Below, piece after piece: positions 46,259 through 58,100 of a DNA stretch of 64,000 bases. A model generated the notes under the pieces. The model saw nothing but the letters and a program-made list of their open reading frames with translations. It did no database searches and was not told where the DNA came from. A program made the translations under genes and the position numbers. Location: contig JAUPFV010000002.1 of the NCBI GenBank assembly GCA_036936605.1, forward strand, positions 202,453,273 through 202,517,272. Direction: 5' to 3'. Source of the stretch: Limnanthes douglasii subsp. nivea (taxonomy: Eukaryota; Streptophyta; Magnoliopsida; Brassicales; Limnanthaceae). How positions within the stretch are numbered: position 1 is the stretch's first letter; the number at the start of each line of letters is the position of its first letter.

Positions 46259-48395
46259 TTAGAAAAGCAGAGTTGCCCACGCAGCAATAAAAGCAAACCC
46301 TCCAAATGGAGCTAAACCAGAGAACTTCCTGTCCTCTTGTAAAGCTACCATATAACACCTGCAGAATATTCAAATTTGCATGAAAAATATTAAGAGGATG
46401 GATGATTTTTTATCAGAAACTAGCAAGTTAGTCATCCAAGAACAGTTCATCATGACTATTAAGGAATACCAAAATATCAAACTCCGTGAAGCTGATATTG
46501 GATATTCTATGACTTACATATATAGCGAAGTTTTACTTCAGTTGATCTCATTGCTAACAAAGTTACTCCTTTCCCAATCCATAGCCTACTTATATGGGAA
46601 AAGACTATAACTCCATTGGTCTGCTAAGATTGAGAACTTAATAACACTAAGGCTGTCGATGCCTAACACGTCTCTTAAGCCCATGACAAAGTTTTAGGGT
46701 TAGAGTCAAGTTATTTACAACCCGGTGAGATTTAGGATTGACGCCGATACGAAACAGAAAAACAACCAAACAGGTGGTTTTAGGTTGATCAATAAAACCA
46801 CAAACTGACAAAGTTCACAAAACAGTTAATGATAGCAGGTTTTTAAATTTTAACAGATTTATCGGGTTTTTCACGCTAATTTTTATTTTTTTTGGACTGA
46901 CAGCTCATCAGGATTTTCGGGTTTAGAAGGTAATTCGGGTTATTCAACTTTAGCAGATTTATCGTGTTTCTCACGCTAATGGGTTTTTTTGTGGACTAAC
47001 AGGCCATCAGATTTTCGGAGTCGGTCTGGATTCAAATCACCATTTTTTTTTTACCAAACCCGACACAGACTCTACCTGTAACACGAAATCGACAGACCTA
47101 ATACCTTTTTCGAGAGAGCAATTGTCTTGTTAAGAAAGAGTCTCGGAGCTATTTAGTGTTGTCATTATTAATATGCACGAACACATATATGTCAGACATT
47201 TCCTTAGTTGTTCATGATATCTTTCACACATGTAAACAAGAGAGTGACACTGGACACGATATCCCTAGGAGTTGGGCAGAGGTCACAGAGACACAAGGAG
47301 ATCTATCGATTGTGTACATATAACTTATCTGAAACTCGAACTTCTATGATCTATCACTTAGATTATTCAGAAATTCAGATACTAGAATGGTGCGGGGGTA
47401 CAAGTATGCATACAGCTAAAAGACATAAAAGTAAATATTAATTTTCTCGAAACTATTTCACAACAATAACTTTACTTATAACTTACAGGTTCAAGTTATA
47501 GAGCAGCAGCCACAAAATATGTAATCATATTTGCATATCAAATTCAGAGAGTAGTGCTATTCAAAACAACTATCCTATCAATGCAAGTTCCAATTTCTAA
47601 TATTCAAGCTTTTGATCTAACAGTGGACACTGAAAATGCAAAGAAACTTCAGTAGTACATAACAATCAGGGAGCAAATCACTTACGTCCCAGAGAAAGCC
47701 ACAATCCCAGTAGTAAGGAGGCCTCCAAACTGAAAAATTACAAACACAAGAGAGACAGATTACAGAAGAATGAAAAATAATGATGTTAATACAAAATAGA
47801 AACCTTGTTTGGCCGAGGACTAGCGATTTGAGTCAATGTAATCAGAAGTTAAGTGTTATTTTGGACATACATACTCATCAATTCAATCTTGACTGGGTTG
47901 CAAATAATAAATTAACACCCAGAAGACAATACAAATGGTCAATCAAAATAAAACTTACAATATTGGGATGTTTAGTGAGAGGAGCAGAAACAAGAGCAGC
48001 TGTATGGACCAAATGATATATAGATGCTGTTTGCCAAACCTTCATCCAATCAAATACAAAAAAAACCCTAAATCAAATCTTAAACACCAAATTTGAACCC
48101 CAAAATCGTCAAAGAGTCAGCTGCAATCGAACAAAAGACATGGTTTTTACATTTGGAAACGAACCAACTAACCTGTTTGTAAGTTGGGTTTTCGGGTTTG
48201 TAAAAGTGAGCACCATAAGTACCCAACCCAAGAGCAGCCATACCTATATTGCATAATCAAATTGAAAAATCGCAAAAACACGAATCGAACATAATCATGA
48301 TCGCCTATATATATTTAAAAGGAGCGAGAAAGAGTTAAAGAGAGAGGGATAATACCGGAGATTGCAGCAACTTTGTGCCAAACACGAGGATCCAT
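46259..48395 (-). CDS. TMEM256-like (DUF423) small membrane protein
   Basis: Five exons on - (48356-48395, 48173-48243, 47959-48039, 47686-47729, 46259-46358) give 111 residues, close to the 113 of human TMEM256. The start MDPRVWHKVAAISG leads into ALGLGTYGAH, the family signature. HLVHTAALVSAP, FGGLLTTGIVAFSGT and a final LAPFGGFAFIAAWATLLF with small-residue-rich membrane helices follow, giving an expected four transmembrane segments. All junctions are GT-AG and in phase. The molecular role is not established; plant and animal members are annotated as membrane proteins of unknown function. Its upstream region has been displaced by two LINEs, the nearer starting 150 bp from the ATG. The large last intron (46359-47685) holds a 100-bp duplication. 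Confidence 0.93.
46855..47035. repeat. 100-bp tandem duplication in the TMEM256 last intron
   Basis: AGATTTATCG.GTTT.TCACGCTAAT occurs at 46855-46880 and again at 46955-46980, exactly 100 bp apart. It is followed in both cases by a T-rich run and then GGACT(G/A)ACAG..CATCAG and ATTTTCGG. The sequence around it (46.65-47.10 kb, rich in CGGGTT and ACCCGA words) may be an old transposon remnant. Confidence 0.6.
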
Positions 48396-48525
48396 TGATG
48401 TTTTCTGTCTGTAATTTCAACGACGATGGTGAGAGTGAAAGCGGGTTTGCGTTGTTCTCAGTCAAAGGTCAAGTCTTTGTGATGCTCAGTTATATGTAAA
48501 TCGGTTAACACAAAAACAGCAGTCC

Positions 48526-48544
48526 AATTTTAACAAGGGAAAGG
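48526..48544. repeat. Target-site duplication of LINE 1 (3' side of the element)
   Basis: AATTTTAACAAGGGAAAGG matches AATTTTCAACAAGGGAAAGG at 54791-54810 except for one inserted C. It lies just outside the element's poly(A) tail. Confidence 0.85.
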
Positions 48545-49129
48545 TTTTTTTTTTTTTTTAATGAAATATTTATTGAGATAACGAAGAGTTTTACAAACGC
48601 GGGAATTAAAAGAAAAGACCAAGGGCGCGAAACAAAACTCTAAAGCCCAAATTAAGACAAAAAGAAACCCTAATTGAAAAACAAGTCAAACTATACTATA
48701 AAAGCTAGACTCAACTCCATCAGCAGTCCAAGAAACCAAACAGCCATCCACAATATTTGAGCTTCAACATCAGAACAATACAATAAGGAAAAGACACCTT
48801 CAAGGCTCTTCTTTAGCAAACAATCTCTCAATCAACCATCAGCAAGAACAACCACCTAGCCTCAGCCAGCATTTAGCTTCGACCAACTTCAACAGCAGAA
48901 GAGGAAGAACAGCACCAAACCAACTTCAGCCACAATGACTCATATCCATCCAGCAGAGGAACAAGCGAAGAACAGCCAAGAGAAGCAACACTAAAATACA
49001 CAAAGATAGACTCAAATCAGATTTACTCAAACTTTCACAATGTAAAGTATAACAAGGTATTTAATCAAACAGTTATGTATCCTACATTGAGAGCTTCTAA
49101 AATCATAATAGCTTTTAATTTATTAGGAA

Positions 49130-52100
49130 TAGAATATAGAATTAACAGATATGTTATAGATTGATTTATGCTTAATAGAGTAATGAGCAAGCCAATCAGC
49201 AGCATGATTTTGCTCCCTATAAACATGAGCAATAGTCATGCTGCTGTGAAGCAAGCTACGAATGCAATGAATGATAGGCTTTATAAACCAAGCTAAGACT
49301 AAAACCTTATTAGTAATCCAATTAATAGCAGATAAAGAGCAACAAGGGACCAGTTATTAACTTTACAAATAAAAAACTTTACAAATCAAAAGTCCATCAG
49401 CAAAAAGAGGAGAAGTCTTACCATAAAAAAAACTCTGCCCTTTAACCAAACTACCCTAGCTATACGAATAATGACTGAACCACTGGCCTCCCCATTCTTT
49501 AAACAAGACGCATCACCATTCATCTTAAGTCTTCCAGAAGGAGGCAACACCCACTTGACATACATAGGCCTATTAGTAGCTCTAAACTGATTACTACAAC
49601 CAAAACTGTTAGCAGCCTTAGGATAAGAAGACCAATTAGTTTTACTAATAACCTTATTCTTATCAAGATTATGAATGATGAAATTAATATGATTGATGAT
49701 AGCAATACTAGATGTCCTAATAACTTTATTCTTTAACTGATTTCTAGCTTTCCAAATACTATGCAGAATAAGAGAAGGAATAATACTTTTAACCTGAACC
49801 TTAGCAGCCTGAGAACCTTGCCATAACTTTGATATAAACTTGATGTTCATCTGCCTATTTATATAAATTCTAAAAATAACAGCAAAGTGGATCCATATTG
49901 ACCAGGCAAAATCACAAGAGATAAACAGAGTCTCAATAGACTCACAACAATCACAGAACTGGCACTTAGAATCCATGATAACACCTCTCTTTTGAAGCAC
50001 AGAATCAACAGCAACATAAATTTTAAGAATCTTCCAACGGATGAATGAGCATTTACTAGGAGTTAAAGAATTCCAGATGTTTTTAAAAACAGAATCAGTA
50101 TTATACCTACTTCTAACACCCTCCCAAGTATCTTTAAGGCTATATTTACCATTCTTAGCAAGAGACCATATCATTAAATCATGCATACTGTCATCAATAT
50201 GAATGCAGTTTATATAAGCAATAGCATAAGGGCTAATGAAACTATAAACAGAAGACAAAACCCAAGAATTGTTAGACCAATAAGATCTAACCTTCTCAGG
50301 AGTGAACCAAAGATTATTATCACTTCTGTTAAAAGAAATAAAAGGACCAGAATCAGTCCAATTATCTAACCAAAAATCAACCAAACCATTACCTACTTTC
50401 CACTTAATAAAACTATCTGCTTTATCACGAACACTAAACATTCTTTTCCAAACTAACGAACCAGCTTTCATAGAACTAACTTGTAAGGGATGATGCTTAG
50501 AGCAATAAATACTATGCATAATACTAGCCCAGAAAGAATTATTTTCCCTAAAAGCAGCCCAAAGATTGAATGAAATAACAGTTTGAACATCAACCATATT
50601 CCTAAGATTAAGACCACCTTCACTATAAGTTTTACATAAGCTGAACCATTTACACCAATGCACCTTCCTATCAGAATGAGAAGAACCCCATATGAACTTA
50701 TTCAGAATGATTTAAAGTTTAGAAATTACCCCTTTAGGAATGACATTAGACTGCATCCAGTAGAGAATAATATTAGACAGAACAGACTTCACAAGTGTAA
50801 GCATACCTGCAAAAGAAAGCTTAGAGGTGTTCCATTCCTTAATCTTATTACTGACCTTGCAAATGAGCTTATTGTAATTGTTGCTTCTATTATTAGTGCT
50901 GATGGTAACTCCAAGATAATCTGTAGGTAAACTACTAGAAGAGAAACCAGAGTGGTTAATAACAATGTCAATCTTACTGACCTCCATACCTTTAGCCATT
51001 AAGACCTTAGTTTTATCCTTGTTCACCACCTGACCAAAAAGAAGCTGATACTTATCCAAGAAACTACAAAGCTTGTCAATAGTTGATTATTTACAGTTCA
51101 AGAATAACAAAATATCATCAGCAAACGCTAGGCTATTAACCTCAATCCTATTTCTACATTTATATTTCATATCTTTATTATTATGAATCACAGCATTTAA
51201 ACCCCTAATGAATAACGCCTCAGCTATAATAAACAAAAAAGGAGAGATAGGATCACCTTGACGCAGACCTTTCTTAGAGTTAAAGTAACCACAACTTTCA
51301 CCATTCACAAGCATCGAAATATTAACAAACTGAATCATTTTCTTAATAAGACAAATGAACCTAGAAGAGAAGCCAAACTTATCAAGAATCTTGAAAATAA
51401 AATCATGCTTAAGCTTATCAAAAGCTTTAGACATGTCAAGCTGCACCACAATATTATTATATTTAACTTTTCTATTCAAGTCACAAGTGAGCTCTTTACA
51501 AATCAGGATATTTTCATTAATATTCCTACCAGGCACAAACCCACCCTGGTTAGGAGAGATTAAACTAGGCGAAGTCAAAACCATCCTAGAAACAATGATC
51601 TTTGACTTAATTCTATTAAGCACAGAACAAAGGCTTATTGGCCTATAATCTTTCCAAGTAATAGAGTTTGAAACTTTAGGCAACAAACAAACACCAGTAT
51701 AAAAAATACCTTTAGGGATACACCTACCATTTAAGAAGTCATTCATAACATTTATCATGTCTATTTTAATAATGTTCCAACAATGATTAAAGAAATTAAC
51801 AGTAAAGCCATCCATACCAGGGGCACTAGAAGGATTCATAGACTTGATAACATTTCTCAACTCACTTTCATCAATAGGCTTACGAATACTCCTGTTAATG
51901 TCAGTAGTAACAAGGCTAGGAATATTGTTAAAAATATCATCATTCAATCTATTAGCATCGTCATCATTAGAATCAGTAAGAGCACTTTGAAAGAAGGACA
52001 CATCAGATAAACCAATTTCAGAAGAATCAGAAAGCCAAACCTCACCACATTTGATACCTTTAATATTATTACGCCTTCTTTTCTTTTGAACAAAACTATG

Positions 52101-53150
52101 GTAGAATCTAGTGTTTCTGTCCCCTTCAATCAACCATTTCCAATAGAGCTCCTCCATTCTATGAGCTTTAATAAGCAATGCATTAACCTTAGCTAGCTCA
52201 TCCTTGGATTCAACAGACTGACAATTCTGATGATGTAAGTCTTTTTGCAAAACCATGTCCTCCATACTTTGCACTTTACTAAATATATTACCAACTACCT
52301 CCCTATTCAACACTTTTAGACCCTTCTTCAATCTTTTAAGCTTGTTCGAGAACATAAACAAAGGATCACCACCCAGATCACATCTCCAATTATCCTCAAC
52401 AAAAGGAAGAAAAGACTCCTCTAAGAACCACATTTCCTGAAACTTAAAACAAGATTTGCATTTCATAGCATTGTTAGCAAACGATACAATCATAGGCATA
52501 TGATTAGACCCCGTTCTAGCAAGGTGATAAACTTTAGTAATGTTAAACTTGTTGATCCAACTATTATTAGTAAACACACGATCAAATCTCTTCTATTTAG
52601 CACCATTGGACCAAGTAAACTTGGAACCAATATAACCAGCATCCTCAATATTACAGGAACTAATCATATCATTAAAGTCATTAGTGCTATTCAAACAGAA
52701 AGATCTACAACCCAATTGATCATCAATAGAACATATAGCATTGAAGTCTCCACAAATTAACCAGCTTAACTCAGTATCAACAATACTCTTAAGAAAGTTC
52801 CAAAGATCAATTCTATTAACTCTTTGGCACTTAGCATAAATAATAGAAATCATAACATGCTGATTATCATTTAACAAGCTAGCTTTTATATTAAGACACT
52901 GATTCATCTCATTAAGAATCTCAACAGAAACATCATAATGCCAGAAGATCCAAATTTTGTTATTGACATTAAAAGCAAAGTTATCATAACCAAGTTTAGC
53001 AGCAACACTAGCAATATTATTACAATTTACTAAGGGTTCTTGAATAACAATTAACTTAGCTTTATTCTTAATAGCAAGAAACTTGAGCCTACGAACAGAA
53101 GCTTTATCCTTAATGTCACGAATATTCCAATTTAAAATACTAATCGTTTA
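49130..53150 (-). pseudogene. LINE 1 ORF2: endonuclease, reverse transcriptase, zinc ribbon, RNase H
   Basis: A single frame on - from ILNWNIRDIKDKASV (overlapping the ORF1 stop, +1 frame, no clear ATG) to about 49440. It is broken by just three in-frame stops at 52593-52595 (TAG), 51087-51089 (TAA) and 50712-50714 (TAA). Endonuclease: VIQEP, CGDFNAI and a GSNHMPM where families have SDH, so that Asp is now Asn. RT: VVQLDMSKAFD (motif A), GLRQGDPISPFLF (B), FADD (C, intact). Zinc-ribbon region: CQFCDCCES. RNase H: KMNGDASCLKNGEAS, then a frameshift near 49440, then REQNHAADWLAHY near 49.2 kb. This copy cannot make full ORF2 protein without readthrough. Confidence 0.88.
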
Positions 53151-54546
53151 AAGAGTTTGAGGATTTAGATTTACTTGAACTATTGAACTGTAATGCCTTA
53201 ATGATCTTGCTCATAATATTCTTCTTGCCTTCTGCTATCTTGATTTTCTTATCGAAGATTTCCTTAAAGCTAGATTCACCTTCCTCTCCACTCCTATTCT
53301 GAGCACTGAACCTACTCCTTTGCTCATCCTCCTCTTCTATAACATTCTTCTTCTGATCAACTTCAATCTGTCCATTCTTGTCTTTTTTAGCATTGGTTCT
53401 AAGTTGATCAACATGTTTAATATGTTCATAGACATTATCTCCTTTATTCTGAATTGCCTCCTTAATCCTTTGAACCTTAGCACTAATTCTCTTACTACTT
53501 TCCTGGTCATTCTGACTATTTTCACGATAGAACTCAGGAGAATTAGATACCCATTTCTTAGTAGGAGAATGTTGAAGACTTCTCAGCCCACCATTAGGAG
53601 ACTCTTCATCTTCAGAAACCATATTAACATAACCATTATTATCCGTTAACCCCAAATTTAACGTTTCAATTGCCTCAATTATCTCTCCTTGCTCAGGAGT
53701 TTTGCACTCTTCAACATCATTCCCTAGCCATATCTTTTCATCTTTCTTCACCCATTGCTTAGTTATGATTGATTTAATCTTGTTATTTGTAAAAACTTCC
53801 TCAATTTCTTGATTCTTAGGAACTTTCTTGCAGCCCTCAATACTATGACCAAGATGGTAACACTTATCACAATACAGTGGCATATTTGTGTATATAATCT
53901 TGACCCAGAATCCATAATTATCACCAAACCCAATCCAGACATCCGATGGTGGTTTAGTAGTGACATCAATCTCCACTAAAGCTGAGCAATATGAAAACAG
54001 TCTGTTTTCATCAGGAATTTTCACAACTAAAACCTCACCTAACATAGAAGCAGCAGATCTAACCACACTATCATCATAAAGAACTTCTGGCAATACAAAC
54101 TTAACCCAAACAGGCACCACTGAAGATTCTTTTGACATATCACCAGACCATTTTAAAAGATGCATAACAACATTACCAATAGTCCAAACAGCTCTCTGAA
54201 ATAACTTTGCATAATCTTGTTTGGCATTAAACTCAAATATCACATGCCTTGAATCCCATAACCTGAATCTAAACGGTTCTTTAAATTTGAACGTATCAAG
54301 AAACTGACCTAAAACAACTCTCTTAGGAACTCCCCGAGAGAACTTTCCAACAAGAGAATGTTTCGATTTTGCTTTCAGCTTTTCTAATGTTCCTTCATCG
54401 AATTGAATAAACAGATGATCATTTTTGAACTCCTTCAACTCTGGTTCGAATTGAACCTTCTCATGCTTCCCTAAACTTTTCTTTAAAACTTCAACATAAG
54501 AGCTTGACTTATTCACCATATGATCATTGTTGACTGAATGATCCAT
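53140..54546 (-). CDS. LINE 1 ORF1 protein (DUF4283 and CCHC knuckle), intact
   Basis: 468 residues from ATG 54546 to TAG 53140-53142. ORF1 proteins bind element RNA and accompany it to the target. A DUF4283-type fold includes LGQFLDTFKFKEPFRFRLWD, then WDSRHVIFEF, AVWTIGNVVMHLLKW and VWVKFVLPEV. A CCHC zinc knuckle CDKCYHLGHSIEGC lies at about residues 225-238. The C-terminal half is charged and low in complexity, with a predicted helical stretch and a Ser/Lys-rich end. ORF2 overlaps its stop codon in the +1 frame. Confidence 0.88.
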   Translation of the reverse strand: MDHSVNNDHMVNKSSSYVEVLKKSLGKHEKVQFEPELKEFKNDHLFIQFDEGTLEKLKAKSKHSLVGKFSRGVPKRVVLGQFLDTFKFKEPFRFRLWDSRHVIFEFNAKQDYAKLFQRAVWTIGNVVMHLLKWSGDMSKESSVVPVWVKFVLPEVLYDDSVVRSAASMLGEVLVVKIPDENRLFSYCSALVEIDVTTKPPSDVWIGFGDNYGFWVKIIYTNMPLYCDKCYHLGHSIEGCKKVPKNQEIEEVFTNNKIKSIITKQWVKKDEKIWLGNDVEECKTPEQGEIIEAIETLNLGLTDNNGYVNMVSEDEESPNGGLRSLQHSPTKKWVSNSPEFYRENSQNDQESSKRISAKVQRIKEAIQNKGDNVYEHIKHVDQLRTNAKKDKNGQIEVDQKKNVIEEEDEQRSRFSAQNRSGEEGESSFKEIFDKKIKIAEGKKNIMSKIIKALQFNSSSKSKSSNSLND

Positions 54547-54790
54547 AGATAATTATGAAAATTCAAAAAACAGAGAAAATCAGAAACTTAAACAGAAAGA
54601 TAGAGGAATCTATCAAGAACAATGAATCAGATTAAAGAAGGAAGATTAATTCATCAGAGATGATGAATTAATCACAAGAAAATTCAAACCAGAAAACTTG
54701 GAATTAGTCGCCTAGGTTCTTGGAGCCGCCATGAGAGAGATCTTTTTCTCATTTATACATTTTCTCGTGAATCTCCTCTTTAGATGTGCT

Positions 54791-54810
54791 AATTTTCAAC
54801 AAGGGAAAGG
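54791..54810. repeat. Target-site duplication of LINE 1 (5' side of the element)
   Basis: AATTTTCAACAAGGGAAAGG is the partner of 48526-48544. It marks where the host sequence upstream of the TMEM256 gene resumes. Confidence 0.85.
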
Positions 54811-54937
54811 TTATTTCCCTATTACATTCATTATTTTTTCTATTTAAATTTTTTAGAAAACAATTCAAAGATATATCTATCATTTTACATTTAATTAATT
54901 TGTGTGTTTGTCATTTTCTTTTCTTTTTTTTATTATC
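54811..54937. other. Host sequence between the two LINEs
   Basis: About 125 bp of AT- and T-rich DNA. It is presumably the original upstream sequence of the TMEM256 gene, now cut off from it by LINE 1 and followed by the tail of LINE 2. Confidence 0.5.
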
Positions 54938-55199
54938 TTTTTTTAAGCAAATAAAATTTTCATTACTTAATTGAAATGAAATTACAAATTGAAGACGTCT
55001 TTTGGATGATTTACAACTTGATGGACTAAAATAGAAAACTAAAATTTAAAATTCATCAAGGCGCCAAGCTTTCCCTCCACGAATAATAAGAAATTTCAGA
55101 AACATCAGAACAACTTCCCTTCCAATTTTCTTCCATCCATAGCTTACGACCTATCTTCAGACACAGCTTCGACCAAAAAACCCAATTTCGCTAACAATC

Positions 55200-58100
55200 C
55201 AACCATCAGAGCAAGCAACATCATGAAACGTAACCCAGACCCAAACTTTCAAGAAGAACAAGGGTTATGACTGAATTAGGAGCATTAGAGTTGTTGAAGT
55301 TAAGGTTGGCCTTGTTGGTGAGAGCTTGTTTTGCAATCCAATCCGAGCATTGGTTTTAGATTCGAGGGATGAATCGAATGTTCATTTTAGAGTGAATCAG
55401 ACTTCTACAAGTATTCACGGAGGACTCGAGATACCAGGCCTCATTTCTGTTAGCTATAAGGTTAACCAACACCAAACTGTTAGTTTCAATGTCTACCTCA
55501 GTCCAAAGCTTTTTTACAGACAATCAAACCCTCAAGTAGAGCACTTCTTTCAGTAAAGAGAGGGTTGAGCTTGCCCAGAAGAGATCTGATTCCAAGGACA
55601 ATATCACCATATGAGTTTCTAAAGAGAACACCACTACTTGCTTCACCAAATGAATTACACGCCCTCATCAACATTGAGCTTCATTCTGCCTGGATTAGGA
55701 GCCATCCATCTAAGGTAAGTTGGAGCTTTCTTTCTGGTATCTATTGATTTGCAGCCTAAGATAGAATCAGCATGATAAGCATTAGACCATAACTTGTCGG
55801 GAATCATATCAGACATGTCCATACTATTAATAATGTAAATGACTATATCAATAGAAGATTTAACAGAATCAAAAGAGCCCTTGTATTTAGAGAGATTTCG
55901 ATTTCTCCAAATAATCCAAGAGATTATTTGAGGAATGATGTGAGTAATATGTCTTTTCTTATTAGTGAAGCAGAACCACGATCTAATAACGTGGGAAAGC
56001 ACCATAAACCTACCAATATTTACTTTGAAAATACAGCTGAAATAGTTTCAAATTTGCCAAGCATAACAGCAGCTAACAAAGAGGTGGTTCTTGTCTTCAC
56101 TACTGTTACAAAATTGACATTTGGAGGCCATTTGGATATGCCTTCTCATTAGGTTACTGTCTATAGAAATATAACCTTTTAAGAGCTTCCAACAAAGAAA
56201 AGAAATTTATTTAGGAATAGAAGGGCTCCAGATCTTTTGATATAAGCCTGATTTAGCATTGATTTGTCTAATGCTTTCCCACGTAGTATTAGTATTAAAG
56301 TCTTGATTGGTTGACATCTTCCAAATGATTCTATCAGGTAAATCAGGGTTAATACTATACTTAAAAATATGATTGATTCTGTCAGAAGAAAGCATGTTAT
56401 TTAGAGTACTAAAATCCCAGTTATTGTTTTTCCAAAATGTTTTTACACTAGCATTGATAAACCAGTTAAATGAGTTAAAGTCACTTATCAAAATAGGAAG
56501 GTCATGCCAATCTTCCAACCAGAAATCCATGCTGTCATTCCCAAGCTTCTATTTTATACTTTTCTCAGCATTGTGTCTAATAGCAGTAATCCTTTTCCAG
56601 ACAATAGAATCAGTGCCTTTGCACTTGGCTTTAATTGCATGAGATTCTGAGCAGTATTTGTTGTGCATTAAAGCAGCCCAAAGGTAATTTTTCTTCCTAA
56701 AAATGAACCACAATTTGTAAGAAAAGGCTAGCTGAATGTCATTCAAGTTTGTTATATTTAAACCTCCCTCAACGTAAGGTTTACAAAGCTTATTCCAAGA
56801 GGTCCAATGAATTGTCTTATCATTGTAGTTGGACCTCCATAAAAACATGTTGAAACGGTTTTCAATTTTCTTGATGATAGTATTAGGGATTAAGGTACTA
56901 TGCATCCAATATAACAAGATAGGCATTAAGACACAGTTGATTAAAGTCATTCTGCCCGCAAAAGATAAGTTCTTAGTATCCCAATCAACAATTTTATCAT
57001 AGATCTTATTAGTTAGAGAGATGAAATTCTTCCCTTTGTTGTTCCTTGCAATAGTAATCCCTATGTAGTTGAAAGGGAGAGTATCAGTGTTGTATCCAGA
57101 GATTAGATTGATACTGCTTGTGTTTGAATGGTTGGCTTTGTTGGAGACAACTAACTTTGTTTTCCCTTTGTTTATAGACTGACCAGAAACCTGTTGATAC
57201 TTGTCTAGGAAGTTGCTTAAGGAAATAATTGAGGAAGGCTTGTAGTTAGTGAAAACCAATATGTCATCTGTAAAAGCCAAACAAGGCACCGGGTAATTTG
57301 ATCTAGAGGCATAATGGAGGTTTTTATTGTTATTGTAAAGGTTGTACAATCCACGCAGAAGAACTTCTTCAGCAAGGATGAAAAGGCTTGGAGACAAAGG
57401 GTCTCCTTGCCTTAATCCTTGCTTCTGGTGGAAGTAACCAATGACAACACCATTTATTAGAATAGATATGTGGATATTAGTAACCATTCTCTTAATTAAA
57501 GAAACACATTTATCATTAAACCCAAAACAAGTAAGCACTTTAAGAATGAACACATGAGACACCCTGTCGAAGGCTTTGGACATGTCAAGCTGTATCAAAA
57601 CATTTCCAGCACTTGGCTTTCTGTTGATGTCATGAATCATTTCTTTTGCGATTAGAATGTTCTCATGAATGAGCCTTCCCTTTACAAAAGCCCCCCGCGT
57701 CTTAGAAACAATGTTAGGTAATATAAAGGCCAGCCTAGAGTTAATTAAGTTAGATAAGATTCTGTTAAACATTGAACGAAGGCTAATGGGTCTAAAACTG
57801 TTCCAAGTAGTAGGATTAGGACATTTAGGGATCAAGCAAATTCCCGTAGCATAAACCCAATCAGGGAAATAATTGCCTTCAAGGAAATAGTTTATAACCT
57901 TACAAAGGTCATCACATATAATAGTCCAACAAGATTTAAAGAAATATATGTTGAACCCGTCAAACCCAGCAGCACTATCATTGCTCATATTGTTGATAAC
58001 CTTCCAAATTTCATCATTGTTTGTTTTCCTTAGCATGGAATCATTGTCATCATTCGAAACCAGATTAGGAATGTTGCTGAAAATGTTATCCTGCATTAAA

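Larger units (their letters stand above)
48545..54790 (-). mobile_element. L1-type LINE 1, full length, 6.25 kb
   Basis: A non-LTR retrotransposon on -. It ends in a poly(A) tail, seen as a run of T from 48545 on +, and is flanked by a 19/20-bp target duplication. It has an intact ORF1 (53140-54546) and an ORF2 with endonuclease, RT, zinc-ribbon and RNase H regions. The 5' leader runs from 54790 to 54546. This LINE sits 150 bp upstream of the TMEM256 start codon with the same orientation as that gene. Little decay suggests fairly recent insertion. Confidence 0.92.

Noticed and set aside
50181..52760. Several + strand ORFs of 60-101 codons within LINE 1.
   Set aside because: They are antisense shadows of the long ORF2 frame on -.
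53140..53160. A T-TTA-AAC slippery heptamer at the end of LINE 1 ORF1, suggesting -1 frameshifting into ORF2.
   Set aside because: After a -1 slip the next codons are CGA TTA GTA TTT TAA, so translation stops at once. ORF2 is in the +1 frame relative to ORF1.
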